From Singulisphaera acidiphila DSM 18658 (GTDB lineage Bacteria; Planctomycetota; Planctomycetia; Isosphaerales; Isosphaeraceae): a DNA stretch of 64,000 nucleotides. Positions 52,764 through 61,843 of the stretch are shown here, piece by piece. The notes under the pieces are model-generated. The model was not told where the DNA came from, made no database searches, and saw nothing but the letters and a program-made list of their open reading frames with translations. A program made the position numbers and the translations under genes. Each line of letters starts with the position of its first letter. Positions within the stretch are counted from its first letter, which is position 1. The stretch spans positions 5,590,744 to 5,654,743 of the forward strand of contig NC_019892.1 in the NCBI RefSeq assembly GCF_000242455.2. The letters run 5' to 3'.

Positions 52764-53528
52764 ATGCGTCGTGATATGGACGACACCATCCAAGGTTGGC
52801 CGTACGAGCCGGAGCCCGGCGAAGTGATCGCACGTGAGGTGCGGGCACGCGACGGCCGGATGGTCGTCCAGGTCCGGGTCGAGCTAGGGGTCCTTCAACT
52901 CGAAGTGGGGGGCCGCCCCGACGGCAACCGGCCGCATGGCTTTCCCAGCTATCTGGACTACCTCCGCTATCGTGCCTCGGGGCGCGGGCAGACCGAGGCG
53001 GGGAAGGCGGCCCGCTGGACGATGTCGCCCGACCACTGCGTCGAGGCCGACCGCGAGTTCGTCCAGTACTATCATCGCCGGGTCGCCTGGCTCACCTTGC
53101 AGCGCTACGACAAGGCGCTCCTGGATGCCGACCACACCCTGGCCCTGATGGATTTCGTCTGTAAGCACGGGATCGACGAAGACTATATCGCCTCGCACGA
53201 GCGGTTCCGGGGTCTCGTCCTGTTCCATCGGACCCAGGCTGCCGCCGCTCTGGCCCTCGAACGGCGCAAGCCCGACGAAGCGATCGACGTGGTGCGCGAA
53301 GGGGCCGACCGGCTCACCGTGCATCACAACCGCTGGTCGGAAGAGCATAACGACAGCGAAACGCCCAACCAGCCTCTGATCGAGCAGCTCCGCGTCCTCG
53401 AGCAGGAGATCCGCAAGAACTTTGCCGTCGAGAAAACGCTCCGCGAGCAACTCGAAGACGCCGTCGCCGAAGAAGACTACGAACTCGCCGCCAGGCTCCG
53501 CGACCAGATCCGGGCGCGGGCACGGTGA
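52764..53528 (+). CDS. UVR-motif protein
   Basis: 254 residues (an ATG at 52776 is a possible alternative). The N-terminal two thirds are a planctomycete-type domain with helices around WTMSPDHCVEADREFVQYYH and LLDADHTLALMDFVCKHGID. The C-terminus is a UVR motif (LREQLEDAVAEEDYELAARL then RDQIRAR), which in UvrB/UvrC and McsA mediates protein contact. Function unknown; the UVR end suggests docking with a Uvr or Clp-type partner. Confidence 0.7.
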   Translation: MRRDMDDTIQGWPYEPEPGEVIAREVRARDGRMVVQVRVELGVLQLEVGGRPDGNRPHGFPSYLDYLRYRASGRGQTEAGKAARWTMSPDHCVEADREFVQYYHRRVAWLTLQRYDKALLDADHTLALMDFVCKHGIDEDYIASHERFRGLVLFHRTQAAAALALERRKPDEAIDVVREGADRLTVHHNRWSEEHNDSETPNQPLIEQLRVLEQEIRKNFAVEKTLREQLEDAVAEEDYELAARLRDQIRARAR

Positions 53529-53540
53529 GTGTCGGCTGGA

Positions 53541-54467
53541 TCAACCGGTCCAGACCACGTCGGCCGCCGGGAAGATGGGGCCTTCGACGCAGACCCGGCG
53601 GAGGTCGATCGAGCCGTCCGCTTGTCGAATCGGCGCGACGCAACTGAAGCAGGCGCCGAAGCCACAGGCCATGTGGTTCTCCAGCGAGAGGTCGCAAGGA
53701 ACCTCGTAACGCGCGACGAGCCGCGACAAGGCCGCGAGCATCGGCGGCGGTCCGCAGCCGATAACCTTCGCCGGACGCTCGCCCCGTTCGAGCCGGCGCT
53801 CCAGGAGCTGCGTTACGAAGCCGTGGTGTCCCGCCGTTCCGTCGTCGGTTGCCAGCTCAACTGTGATACCGGCCCGCTCGAAGTCGTCGACCCCGGCAGC
53901 CAGGGCGGCGGTTCGCACGCCGTAGAGCAGGGTGGCCGATGATGCGAAACGTCCGGGAGAATCCGAGCTTACCGTTTCGACGGGGCCGAAAGGCTCGTGG
54001 CCGAGCCACCATTTCCCGAGCGCCAGGAACGGGGTTTGGCCGATCCCGCCGGCCACGAAGACCACGGGACCTTCGGGAGGAGGCCCGAAGCCGTGTCCAA
54101 GTGGTCCCCAGATGGTGACGCGGTCGCCCGCCCGAAGCGTGGCCAGGGCAGCGGTCCCGCGACCGATCACGAGGTAGACGACATCCACGGCCGTCGGCGT
54201 TCCGCTCGGGTCGCGAGCCACGTCGTAGACGGCGAACGGCCGACCCATGAGCGGGTCGGATCCTCGGCCGCCTCGGATCATCAAGAACTGGCCGGGAAGA
54301 ATGCTCCGGGCCATCTCGGGATCGTCGAGCCGGATCCGGAACGTCTCATGCGCGACCGCGACGTTCTCGAGAACCGTCGCCGTCCGCTGGGCCACACACG
54401 CCGGGGCAACCGCTTCCAATGTCCTGACCCTCGATTCCGATTTCGAGTCTGATTCACGTCGGTTCAT
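53541..54467 (-). CDS. pyrK: Dihydroorotate dehydrogenase electron-transfer subunit
   Basis: 308 residues from the ATG at 54467. FAD-binding MGRPFAVYDVARD, NAD-binding VFVAGGIGQTPFLALG and the 2Fe-2S cluster motif CGFGACFSCVAP with a later Cys are in the PyrK order. It would pass electrons from the PyrD flavin to NAD in pyrimidine synthesis. A pyrD gene is not in the window. A longer frame to 54542 lacks family sequence. Confidence 0.88.
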   Translation of the reverse strand: MNRRESDSKSESRVRTLEAVAPACVAQRTATVLENVAVAHETFRIRLDDPEMARSILPGQFLMIRGGRGSDPLMGRPFAVYDVARDPSGTPTAVDVVYLVIGRGTAALATLRAGDRVTIWGPLGHGFGPPPEGPVVFVAGGIGQTPFLALGKWWLGHEPFGPVETVSSDSPGRFASSATLLYGVRTAALAAGVDDFERAGITVELATDDGTAGHHGFVTQLLERRLERGERPAKVIGCGPPPMLAALSRLVARYEVPCDLSLENHMACGFGACFSCVAPIRQADGSIDLRRVCVEGPIFPAADVVWTG

Positions 54468-54589
54468 GTCATCCGATAAGAATGAGGATGGTGAGCCTGG
54501 ATTCAAAGGGAATGGATCCGGCAGGCAGTCTGCCGGACCCATCCTTTGGATTTCAAAGCTCGGCCATCCGTCCTCTCACGTGAACCGGC

Positions 54590-56422
54590 TCATTCGTCGC
54601 CGGGCAGCTTCGGCTTCGGCTGTCGTGGCCCGAGAGCCGAGCGCGGGGGACGCCGCTTGATGATGTGAGGCTTCTCACGAGGCTGAGGCGGACCTTCACG
54701 CTTGGGCATGCCTTCCATGCCGATGATTCGCCGTGGCGGCGCCTCATCGCTGGGCGGCTTGGACCGAACGGTCTTCCTCGGTGCGCCTGCCCCTGTCGGT
54801 CGGCGCTGAGAGGAAGGAGGCCCGCCCCCTGGACGCGGCGGCCGCGACCCCGAGGAAGAAGAGGCACCGTAAGCCGGCCGTCCCGTTCCCGAACCTGGCC
54901 GACGCTGCGAAGGGGGAAGCCCTTCGGGACGTGGCGGTCGTGAGTCTTGCCCACCCGAGTCAGGCCGTCCCGTTCCCGAGGCCGAGCGGCGCTGAGGCAG
55001 CGGTCCATCGGGGCGCGGCGACCGTGGCCCTGAAGACGACGATCCATAGGCCGGCCGTCCCGTTCCCGAGAACGGTCCGCGTTGCGAAGGCGGCGGCCCA
55101 TCGGGGCGTGGCGGTCGCGACCCTGAAGCTCCATAGGCGGGGCGTCCGGTACCGGAAAACGGCCCGCGCTGGGAAGGCGGGGGTCCATCGGGGCGTGGCG
55201 GTCGCGATCCTGAAGCTCCGTAGGCCGGTCGTCCCGAGCCCGAAGCGGGTCCGCGCTGGGAAGGCGGGGGTCCATCGGGGCGTGGCGGTCGCGATCCGTA
55301 GCCGCCGGAGTCGGGTCGTCCCGAGCCGAAGGAAGGTCGACGCGGTCCGCCGGCTTGGTCGCGCGGGCCTTGAGAGTACGAGGAGGGCCGTCGCGGTCCG
55401 CCCGAGGAGGGCGGTCCTTCTCTCCGTCCTTGCGGCGGCCGGGATCCATATCCCTCCCCCGCGTTGAACTCGGCCGAGTCGCGCCGCGGTTCCTCGGGGC
55501 CCGAGGGCCGGCCTCGGCCTGGTGACTGCTGGGGCCTTCGGTTGCTTTGGAATCGTGTGGGAGCCACGGTCTCGCCCGAGGCGATCCGGTGGAGCATCTC
55601 GACTTCATTCTGCGAGAGTGGTCGATATTCGCCGAAGGCGAGGCCCTTGAGTGTGATCGGGCCGACCGCGATCCGGGTCAAGGACATGACCTTGTGCCCG
55701 AGCTGCGCCAGCATCCGGCGCACTTCGCGATTCTTCCCCTCGGCGAGGACCATCTCGAGAATGGTCGCCTGCCCCTTCTTACCGACCACGCGCACCCGCC
55801 GGGCCCGGACCTTGCCTTCCGCCAGCCAGACGCCGTCGACCAGTTTGTCGAGCGTTTCGCGTTCGGGGGTTCCGGCCACGATGACCCGGTAGAGCTTTTC
55901 AACGCCGAACTTGGGGTGCGCCAACTTATTGGCGAGCTCGCCATCGTTGGTTAGCAAGATCAGCCCCGTGCTCATCTCGTCGAGCCGGCCGACGGTATAG
56001 ACGCGCTGGGGAATCTCGGGAAGGATGTCGACCACGCGCGGGCGTCCGGCCGGGTCGTTATTGGTCGAGACGTACCCTTTGGGCTTGGAGACCGCGTAAT
56101 AGACCATCCGCTCGAGATGGATCACCTGCCCGTCGACGGCGATCTTGGCCTGTCGCGAGTCCACCTTGGTCCCGAGCTCTTTGACGACTTTGCCGTCAAC
56201 GGTCACCCGCCCTTGGCGGATGACGTCCTCACAGGCGCGTCGCGAACCGATACCGGCATGCGCGAGAATTTTTTGCAGTCGCTCCACACCCGCCGGCGTT
56301 TCCTGCCCCTCACCTCGGGGATTGGGAGACTGCCTCTGTTGCGGGGGACGACCGGCCCTTGGTCTACGATCTGGACCGTAATTTCCCCGTTCTTCCGGCC
56401 GTGGGGGCCGTCGATTGGCCAT
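54590..56422 (-). CDS. rluB: RluB-type 23S rRNA pseudouridine synthase with repeat tail
   Basis: 610 residues. An S4 RNA-binding domain covers about residues 46-90 (ERLQKILAHAGIGSRRACED). The catalytic domain has GRLDEMSTGL with the active-site Asp at 148 and later EGKNREVRRML. Residues about 290-580 are a low-complexity Arg/Pro/Gly/Ser tail with about six imperfect units of 29-31 residues (GRPAYGASGSRPPRPDGPPP). The typical enzyme is near 290 residues, so the tail doubles it. It is probably disordered and positively charged, and may bind RNA. Confidence 0.85.
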   Translation of the reverse strand: MANRRPPRPEERGNYGPDRRPRAGRPPQQRQSPNPRGEGQETPAGVERLQKILAHAGIGSRRACEDVIRQGRVTVDGKVVKELGTKVDSRQAKIAVDGQVIHLERMVYYAVSKPKGYVSTNNDPAGRPRVVDILPEIPQRVYTVGRLDEMSTGLILLTNDGELANKLAHPKFGVEKLYRVIVAGTPERETLDKLVDGVWLAEGKVRARRVRVVGKKGQATILEMVLAEGKNREVRRMLAQLGHKVMSLTRIAVGPITLKGLAFGEYRPLSQNEVEMLHRIASGETVAPTRFQSNRRPQQSPGRGRPSGPEEPRRDSAEFNAGEGYGSRPPQGRREGPPSSGGPRRPSSYSQGPRDQAGGPRRPSFGSGRPDSGGYGSRPPRPDGPPPSQRGPASGSGRPAYGASGSRPPRPDGPPPSQRGPFSGTGRPAYGASGSRPPRPDGPPPSQRGPFSGTGRPAYGSSSSGPRSPRPDGPLPQRRSASGTGRPDSGGQDSRPPRPEGLPPSQRRPGSGTGRPAYGASSSSGSRPPRPGGGPPSSQRRPTGAGAPRKTVRSKPPSDEAPPRRIIGMEGMPKREGPPQPREKPHIIKRRPPRSALGPRQPKPKLPGDE

Positions 56423-56433
56423 GATGATCCGAT

Positions 56434-56532
56434 CCTGAACAGGTTCAGGTCCCGTGAACTTCGCGCAAAAAAAGACGAACGCTTGAGCGTTCCTTAACCT
56501 GTATAATACGCCCCGCCCCGACCATTTGTCCA
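56434..56532 (-). promoter_or_regulatory. Promoter and structured leader of rluB
   Basis: On the minus strand TGGACA (56532-56527) and TATTAT (56508-56503) are 18 bases apart. Downstream of it a 6-bp hairpin (56492-56487/56482-56477) is followed by seven T (56473-56467), resembling a weak intrinsic terminator. A second palindrome (56449-56434) lies just before the start codon. Together they could form an attenuator controlling rluB. Confidence 0.4.
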
Positions 56533-56637
56533 GGGTCCAGCCGTCCCGACGCCTCCCCAGAGAAATGACCTCGGGTTTGCCCTATCATGGCTTGCGTCGG
56601 CGGCCTCGGGAAGTTAATCTAAGACCCGTCAGCCACC

Positions 56638-56710
56638 GGGGCGGTAGCTCAATTGGGAGAGCATCGCGTTCGCAATGCGAAGGTTGAGGGTTCGATCCCC
56701 TTCCGCTCCA
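56638..56710 (+). tRNA. tRNA-Ala (CGC)
   Basis: 73 bases. Acceptor GGGGCGG/CCGCTCC with discriminator A, D-arm with AATTGGGAGA, anticodon loop TTCGCAA (anticodon CGC), T-arm GGGTTCGATCCCC. The CCA end is not encoded. No mobile element is attached to it. Confidence 0.95.
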
Positions 56711-57056
56711 CTGATTTTATCACAAGCCACTTGCGAGGAATCGCAGGTGGCTTGTTTCATTTCTTGGGATTCGTGTCCCGTGGGCGCATGCCCTTTCCGT
56801 TCAATGGGCCCTCTGCGGCCATCCTAAAATTGATCTTGGAGAGTCGGCTGAAGCCTACTCACAAGAAACCAAAAGTTGGTACGACCCCGGCTCATTCGAT
56901 CGGGAAGCCGACCTTGGCTCAATTCGCTTGAGCCGCGCTCTTGGGAGCATCACTGGATCGCGGTGGTCGATGGGGACGCGACCCGCAAGCCCTCCCTATC
57001 CGCTCCGGTGCACCTGAATTTTGGATGCCTCCTTCAATCCAAAGAGGCGATTTTCG

Positions 57057-57500
57057 ATGCCACAGATCGTTCGACTTGCTGCGCCGACTCCCATGGAGCG
57101 GGAGGCGATCGTTGCTCCGCTCGATGCCTTCAGTCGTGCTCAGGGCTTCGTCTGGCAGCCGGAACCGCTGACGCTCGTGCTTCGAGACGACGGAGGCCGG
57201 ATCGTGGGAGGGGCAATCGGTGAGACCAACTGGGGTTGGCTGCATCTGACCGTCCTCGCGGTGTCGCAAGACCTGCGGGGCCAGGGTTGGGGGAGTCGCT
57301 TGGTCCGGGAGATGGAACGGCTCGCCTGGGACCGGGATTGCCATCATGTCTGGGTCGATACGTTCAGTTTTCAGGCCCGCCCCTTCTACGAACGGCTCGG
57401 GTTTACGGTCTTCGGGACGTTGCCCCATTATCCCGCCGGGCAGGAGCGATATTTCCTTTCCAAGCCGCTCGAACGGCCGGAAGCGAGAGACTCACCCTGA
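57057..57500 (+). CDS. GNAT-family acetyltransferase
   Basis: 147 residues. The start at 57057 is preceded by AAGAGGCG; an in-frame TTG at 57021 is not needed. The acetyl-CoA site lies in LTVLAVSQDLRGQGWGSRLV, the R/Q-x-x-G-x-G/A pattern of GNAT enzymes, and the C-terminus has DTFSFQARPFYERLGFTVFG. Substrate not predictable. A half copy of the gene-end repeat overlaps its stop codon. Confidence 0.85.
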   Translation: MPQIVRLAAPTPMEREAIVAPLDAFSRAQGFVWQPEPLTLVLRDDGGRIVGGAIGETNWGWLHLTVLAVSQDLRGQGWGSRLVREMERLAWDRDCHHVWVDTFSFQARPFYERLGFTVFGTLPHYPAGQERYFLSKPLERPEARDSP

Positions 57501-57527
57501 CGGTGATCCGTTCGGGGCTGCGAAGAT
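57498..57527. repeat. Gene-end hairpin repeat, half copy
   Basis: The 30 bases tgacggtgatccgttcggggc.. match the right arm of the repeat at 21861-21886 with a few changes. The left arm is missing. It starts at the stop codon of the acetyltransferase gene. Confidence 0.6.
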
Positions 57528-57700
57528 GCTCGTGATGCGTAAGCATCATGATGTCTGCGAATATTGTGGAAGGTGACACGGAGAATCTCGATTCGACGGC
57601 CTGGAACTTGGTGGAGTGCGGGGCCAAGATACTCCTGAGGGATGAGGTCAGCGGTGAGTTCGACGTGATCGGGTGGGCTCATAAGGGGGAGAGAATTGTC

Positions 57701-58186
57701 ATGGCAGAGACGAGTGGTCTTCGCGTTGGGGACCGTGCGCCCGACTTCACGCTCCCGTCGGCGACGGGGGAGATGGTGAGCCTCGCCAGCTATCGGGGAA
57801 AGGCCGACGTCGTCCTGTTCTTTTATCCCAAGGATGAGACGGCGGTCTGCACTGCGGAGGCCTGCTCGTTCCGGGACAGCTACGAGGCGTTTCAAGAGGC
57901 GGGCGCTGAGGTGATCGGGATTAGTTCCGATACCGCGGAGTCGCACCAGCGCTTCGCCGATCGCAATCGCCTGCCGTTCCTGCTGCTCAGCGACACCGGC
58001 GGGGAGGTGCGGGCCCGTTACGGCATCAAGAAAACGCTGGGACTCATCCCGGGACGAACGACCTTTCTGATCGATCGCGAGGGGATCATCAGGAGCCTTT
58101 TCTCCTCGCAATTCCAGGCGGCCCGGCACGTTTCCGAAACGCTTGGCGTCTTGCAAACGCTTCATGCCAATCGCCCGGCAGAATAA
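57701..58186 (+). CDS. Peroxiredoxin (Bcp/PrxQ type)
   Basis: 161 residues from the ATG at 57701, preceded by GGGGAGAG. The peroxidatic Cys is in FFYPKDETAVCTAEACSFRD with a second Cys five residues later, as in the Bcp/PrxQ class. DFTLPSATGEMVSLASYRGK precedes it. It reduces hydroperoxides using thioredoxin. A longer frame to 57548 adds no family sequence. Stands alone before the ECF gene. Confidence 0.9.
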   Translation: MAETSGLRVGDRAPDFTLPSATGEMVSLASYRGKADVVLFFYPKDETAVCTAEACSFRDSYEAFQEAGAEVIGISSDTAESHQRFADRNRLPFLLLSDTGGEVRARYGIKKTLGLIPGRTTFLIDREGIIRSLFSSQFQAARHVSETLGVLQTLHANRPAE

Positions 58187-58330
58187 GCTTGGTTGCAGAT
58201 TTGGCCCCCAAACGTAGCCCGGCTGTGCTGAAAACCGGCCGACGTCAAGAAAACTGTATGAAAATCGGCTTCCCAGGGTAAATAGATTCAAGGAGAGGAT
58301 AGAGCGGCCGGCGCCAGGGAGTCTCGCCCG

Positions 58331-59839
58331 ATGAAGACGATGAGCCAAGACCTCCGGACCCTGTTCGGCGGCGCTGGAGCGCTCGGAAGATGGACGGATG
58401 GCCAACTGCTCGATGTCTTCCTCGCTCGGAGGGAGGAAGCGGCCTTTGAAGAGCTGGTCAACCGGCACGGGCCGATGGTCTGGGGCGTCTGCCGACGTAT
58501 CCTGCATCGTCATCATGACGCGGAGGATGCGTTTCAGGCGACGTTCCTGGTGCTCGCCCGCAAAGGGGACGCGATTGTCCCTCGCGAGCGGCTCGCCAAC
58601 TGGTTGTACGGGGTCGCGGTGCAGACGGCTCTCAAGGCGCGAACCCTGATCTTGAAGCGCGGGGAACGTGAGAGGCAGGTCATGACGATGCCCGAACCGG
58701 CGGCCCGGCGACTCAGTCTTGCGGAGGACCTGGACCTGGGCCCTTGGCTCGATCAGGAACTCAGCCGCCTGCCCGAGAAGTACCGAGCCCCCATCGTGCT
58801 CTGCGACCTCGAGGGGGAGAGCTATCAAGCGGCGGCCGGCCGGTTGGGCTGGCCGATCGGAACGCTCTCGGGCCGGCTTTCGCGGGCCCGCGCCCTCCTG
58901 GCGAGGCGGCTGAACCGCCACGGGCAGGTGCTTACGGCGGCAACCCTGACGCTCGCACTGGCTGAGGAGGGGACAGCGGCGAGTCCGCCCCTCGCGCTGG
59001 TGGACTCGACCGCAAGGGCCGCTACGCACTTCGCGGGCGGACGAGCGGCGACGGAGTTGATCTCGGCTCAGGTGATTGCCCTGGCGGAAAGTGTGCTGAC
59101 GGCCCTGGTTCTGTCCAAGGTCAAGGTTGTGGTCGCATGCGTCCTGATGGCGGGTCTGGTTGGCCTCAGCCTGGGCGGGCAGGTCGTGACGGCCGACGTT
59201 CTCGACGAGCAAGCGGCTCCCGAGCGGACCGAAGCCCATGGAGGGGAACCGGCGAAACGCATTGCGAAGACGGTCGCCACGCCCGAGGCGGACCTCGAAT
59301 TCCTCCAGGGGACCTGGTTTGGATCGGTGACCGAATTCGGCGGCCAGCCTCTCCCTATCAAACCCGCCGGGATTCCACCTCAAGTGCAACTCATCTTCAA
59401 GGGGGACCGACTTCGCTTTCGAGGGCCGGCGCTCGACAAAACGATCAGCTTCGGAACCATTGAGGAACGGGAATTCACCCTGAAACTGGGGGGCGAAGCG
59501 AACCGGCTGACAATCGACCTGACGCTCTCGCCCGTCGCGAACGACGAACCCCCGTTGACCTATCGCGGCATCTATTCACTCTGGCACGGGCATCTCGTGA
59601 TTGGCTTGAATGCCCCTGGTCAGAAGCGTCCCAAGGACTTTAAGACTGAGGTTCAACGGCCTCGGTGGTTGTTGGATCTCAATCTGGCCGTTCTCAGTGA
59701 TTATGAGTCGAACTCGGTGCGGATCAACAGCCCGATAAAAGATCTGAAGGTCAGGAATCGTAACGAGTCGCTCAAGTCGCTTGAGGACCGAAAGAAGCAG
59801 GCGATTTCGAGGAATCGCGAGCTGTTCGGGGATCGTTGA
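58331..59839 (+). CDS. ECF sigma factor with membrane-anchored C-terminal extension
   Basis: 502 residues. Sigma region 2 is clear (HDAEDAFQATFLVLARKGDA), followed by region 4 (LDQELSRLPEKYRAPIVLCD, AAGRLGWPIGTLSGRLSRA). A membrane helix at about 258-285 (VVACVLMAGLVGLSLGG) links to an outside domain of the TIGR03067-like type (DLEFLQGTWFGSVTEFGGQP). Such fused sigma factors are typical of planctomycetes: the extension probably senses a signal outside the membrane and controls the sigma part without a separate anti-sigma factor. None is encoded nearby. Confidence 0.85.
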   Translation: MKTMSQDLRTLFGGAGALGRWTDGQLLDVFLARREEAAFEELVNRHGPMVWGVCRRILHRHHDAEDAFQATFLVLARKGDAIVPRERLANWLYGVAVQTALKARTLILKRGERERQVMTMPEPAARRLSLAEDLDLGPWLDQELSRLPEKYRAPIVLCDLEGESYQAAAGRLGWPIGTLSGRLSRARALLARRLNRHGQVLTAATLTLALAEEGTAASPPLALVDSTARAATHFAGGRAATELISAQVIALAESVLTALVLSKVKVVVACVLMAGLVGLSLGGQVVTADVLDEQAAPERTEAHGGEPAKRIAKTVATPEADLEFLQGTWFGSVTEFGGQPLPIKPAGIPPQVQLIFKGDRLRFRGPALDKTISFGTIEEREFTLKLGGEANRLTIDLTLSPVANDEPPLTYRGIYSLWHGHLVIGLNAPGQKRPKDFKTEVQRPRWLLDLNLAVLSDYESNSVRINSPIKDLKVRNRNESLKSLEDRKKQAISRNRELFGDR

Positions 59840-59925
59840 TCAACCAACGAACGGCGCCGGCCTGGTGGGCATGTCGGCGTCGAGGGGAGCTTCTGAGGGG
59901 AGTTGGCTTGGGATTTCCGATCGAC

Positions 59926-60783
59926 TCAGCCCAACGCCAGGGCCGCCAGGCCGAGGACCATCGTCGCGGCGGCGGCGATTCGTGTGACTGACTGGCGCTC
60001 GGACAAGAGATGCGTACCCATGAGGGTGGCGATCAGGATGCTCACTTCCCGGGCCGGGGCGATGTAGCTCACCGGGGTGAAACGCATCGCGGCGAGCACG
60101 AGGATGTAGGCGGTCGGAACCAGCAGGCCGATCGCGAGCACCGCCCGCCAGTGGTGCGTCCAGCAGTGGCGGACCTCTGCGCGGCGGCGGATCGCCAACG
60201 GGGCGAGGACGGCGGCGAGGCCGACGCTCGTCCCCCATTGCTGGATCAGCGGCGGGACCCCATATCGGCTAACGGCCTGCTTGTCGCAGATCGTGTAGGC
60301 GGCGATCAGGAGACCGGTCAGCAGCCCCATGGCGACCGCCTGCTTGGTGTCGGCCGTCGCGGTGCGGGACGGACTCGCGAGAGCGAAGACGCTTAGGGCG
60401 ATGAGAATGGCGCCGAGCAGGGCTAACGCGGTCGGGCGCTCGCCGAGGAGGAAGATTGCGGCGACCGTGCTCAGGACCGGCCCGGTGCCCCGCGCCAGGG
60501 GGTAGACCAGGGAGAGGTCGCCGAGCTTGTAACCGCGTTGGAGGACGACGTAGTAAGCGACGTGGATCAGAACGCTGGCCAGCGTGTACGATAGACCCGT
60601 CGTGTCAAGCTCCGGACAATCGAGGACGGCCAGTGCGACGGCAAGGGGCGTGAGCAAGACCGCCGAGGTCATGCCGTAGAGCCAGACGAGGATGACGCCT
60701 CCGCCGGCCTGTTTGGCCAGCAGGTTCCAGAGGGCGTGCAGCACGGCCGCGGCAAGGATCAGGCCCAGGGCCGTGAGCGTCAT
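59926..60783 (-). CDS. EamA-family (DMT) transporter
   Basis: 285 residues with ten membrane helices in two halves. The first half contains ALWNLLAKQAGGGVILVWLY and LVYPLARGTGPVLSTVAAIF, the second YILVLAAMRFTPVSYIAPAR, a typical EamA pattern. It probably exports or imports small metabolites; the substrate is unknown. Convergent with the ECF sigma gene. Confidence 0.8.
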   Translation of the reverse strand: MTLTALGLILAAAVLHALWNLLAKQAGGGVILVWLYGMTSAVLLTPLAVALAVLDCPELDTTGLSYTLASVLIHVAYYVVLQRGYKLGDLSLVYPLARGTGPVLSTVAAIFLLGERPTALALLGAILIALSVFALASPSRTATADTKQAVAMGLLTGLLIAAYTICDKQAVSRYGVPPLIQQWGTSVGLAAVLAPLAIRRRAEVRHCWTHHWRAVLAIGLLVPTAYILVLAAMRFTPVSYIAPAREVSILIATLMGTHLLSERQSVTRIAAAATMVLGLAALALG

Positions 60784-61004
60784 AACCGGTGCGTTCCCTT
60801 GGCGTTGTAACGAGATTCAGGGGTGGTCACGAACCAATGCGCTTGTCTTCAACGGGGATCGTCAGTCTCGCTTGAATTCTCGTCGTCGTCAATCGGGGAG
60901 CCTCGGTTCGTGGTTTTGGGAGTGAACCCGAAAGCCGTTGTGCGTGTCCTGGCGAGAGTCCGGCCGGACCCCACGATTTCAAGAACAGATTAGGGAGCGA
61001 TGTT

Positions 61005-61793
61005 GTGAGTCAAGCGAGCGATACCGAAGGTCATCGTCAGCGGATTGTCGACCAGTTCACCCGTCAGGCCGTCCCATTTCGAGAGATGCCTGCGCACTCG
61101 AATGAGGATGCCTTTCGCCTCGTGCTCCAGGCTTGCAAGGTTTCTGCCTCGGATCGGGTCCTCGACCTGGCCTGTGGACCCGGCCTGACTGCCTGCGAGT
61201 TTGCCGAACTGGCCGCTCACGTGACCGGGGTCGACCTCACTCCGGCGATGATCGAGCAGGCCCGGGCCTTGCAGAGTTCCAAGGGGCTCGACAACCTGGC
61301 CTGGCAGGTCGGCGACGTCGGTGCGTTGCCCTTCCCCGACAACTCGTTCTCGCTGGTTTTCACGCGTTATTCCTTTCATCACCTGCTCGATCCCAAGTTG
61401 GTCCTCGCCGAGATGGTGCGAGTCTGCGAGCCCGGGGGGCGGGTCGTGGTGGTGGATGTTTATTCCGTTAGTCCCGAGCAGGCCGCGGCGTACGATCAGG
61501 TCGAATTGCTTCGTGACCCGTCCCACGTTCGGGCCTTGGGACTCGACGAGCTCGAGGGGCTCTTCGACGACGCGGGCCTGGAGGGGCCGACGATCACGTT
61601 CGACAAGCTCGGTGTGGACCTGGAAGAACTCCTCGCTGCTTCCTTCCCGAACCCGGGCGCTGCCGATGAGATCCGCCGGATTTTTACCCAGGACCTGGGA
61701 GTCGACCGGCTGGGCGTCGGAGCGCACCCGGTGGATGGTCGAATCCGCTTCGCCTTCCCGCTTGTGATCCTGGCTGCGCAAAAGCCGGCCTGA
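61005..61793 (+). CDS. Class I SAM methyltransferase
   Basis: 262 residues from a GTG with AGGGAG upstream. Motif I is VLDLACGPGLTACEFAE, followed by VTGVDLTPAMIEQA and VGDVGALPFPDNSFSLVFTR, the UbiE/Methyltransf_11 order. The product resembles a small-molecule methyltransferase of unknown substrate. It is followed after about 50 bases by the flavin-fold gene. Confidence 0.85.
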   Translation: MSQASDTEGHRQRIVDQFTRQAVPFREMPAHSNEDAFRLVLQACKVSASDRVLDLACGPGLTACEFAELAAHVTGVDLTPAMIEQARALQSSKGLDNLAWQVGDVGALPFPDNSFSLVFTRYSFHHLLDPKLVLAEMVRVCEPGGRVVVVDVYSVSPEQAAAYDQVELLRDPSHVRALGLDELEGLFDDAGLEGPTITFDKLGVDLEELLAASFPNPGAADEIRRIFTQDLGVDRLGVGAHPVDGRIRFAFPLVILAAQKPA

Positions 61794-61843
61794 TCTATCT
61801 TGACGGTCTCCCTCGTTTTGAGATGAGAAAGCCGAGGATTCGG

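Noticed and set aside
54790..55470. Long rightward frame opposite rluB (54733-55467)
   Set aside because: It is the antisense shadow of the GC-rich repeat tail; it has no family content and the same periodic pattern.
56476..56510. Rightward promoter for tRNA-Ala at the TATAAT near 56502
   Set aside because: The only TTGAGC upstream is 14 bases away, too close; the site fits better as part of the leftward rluB promoter.
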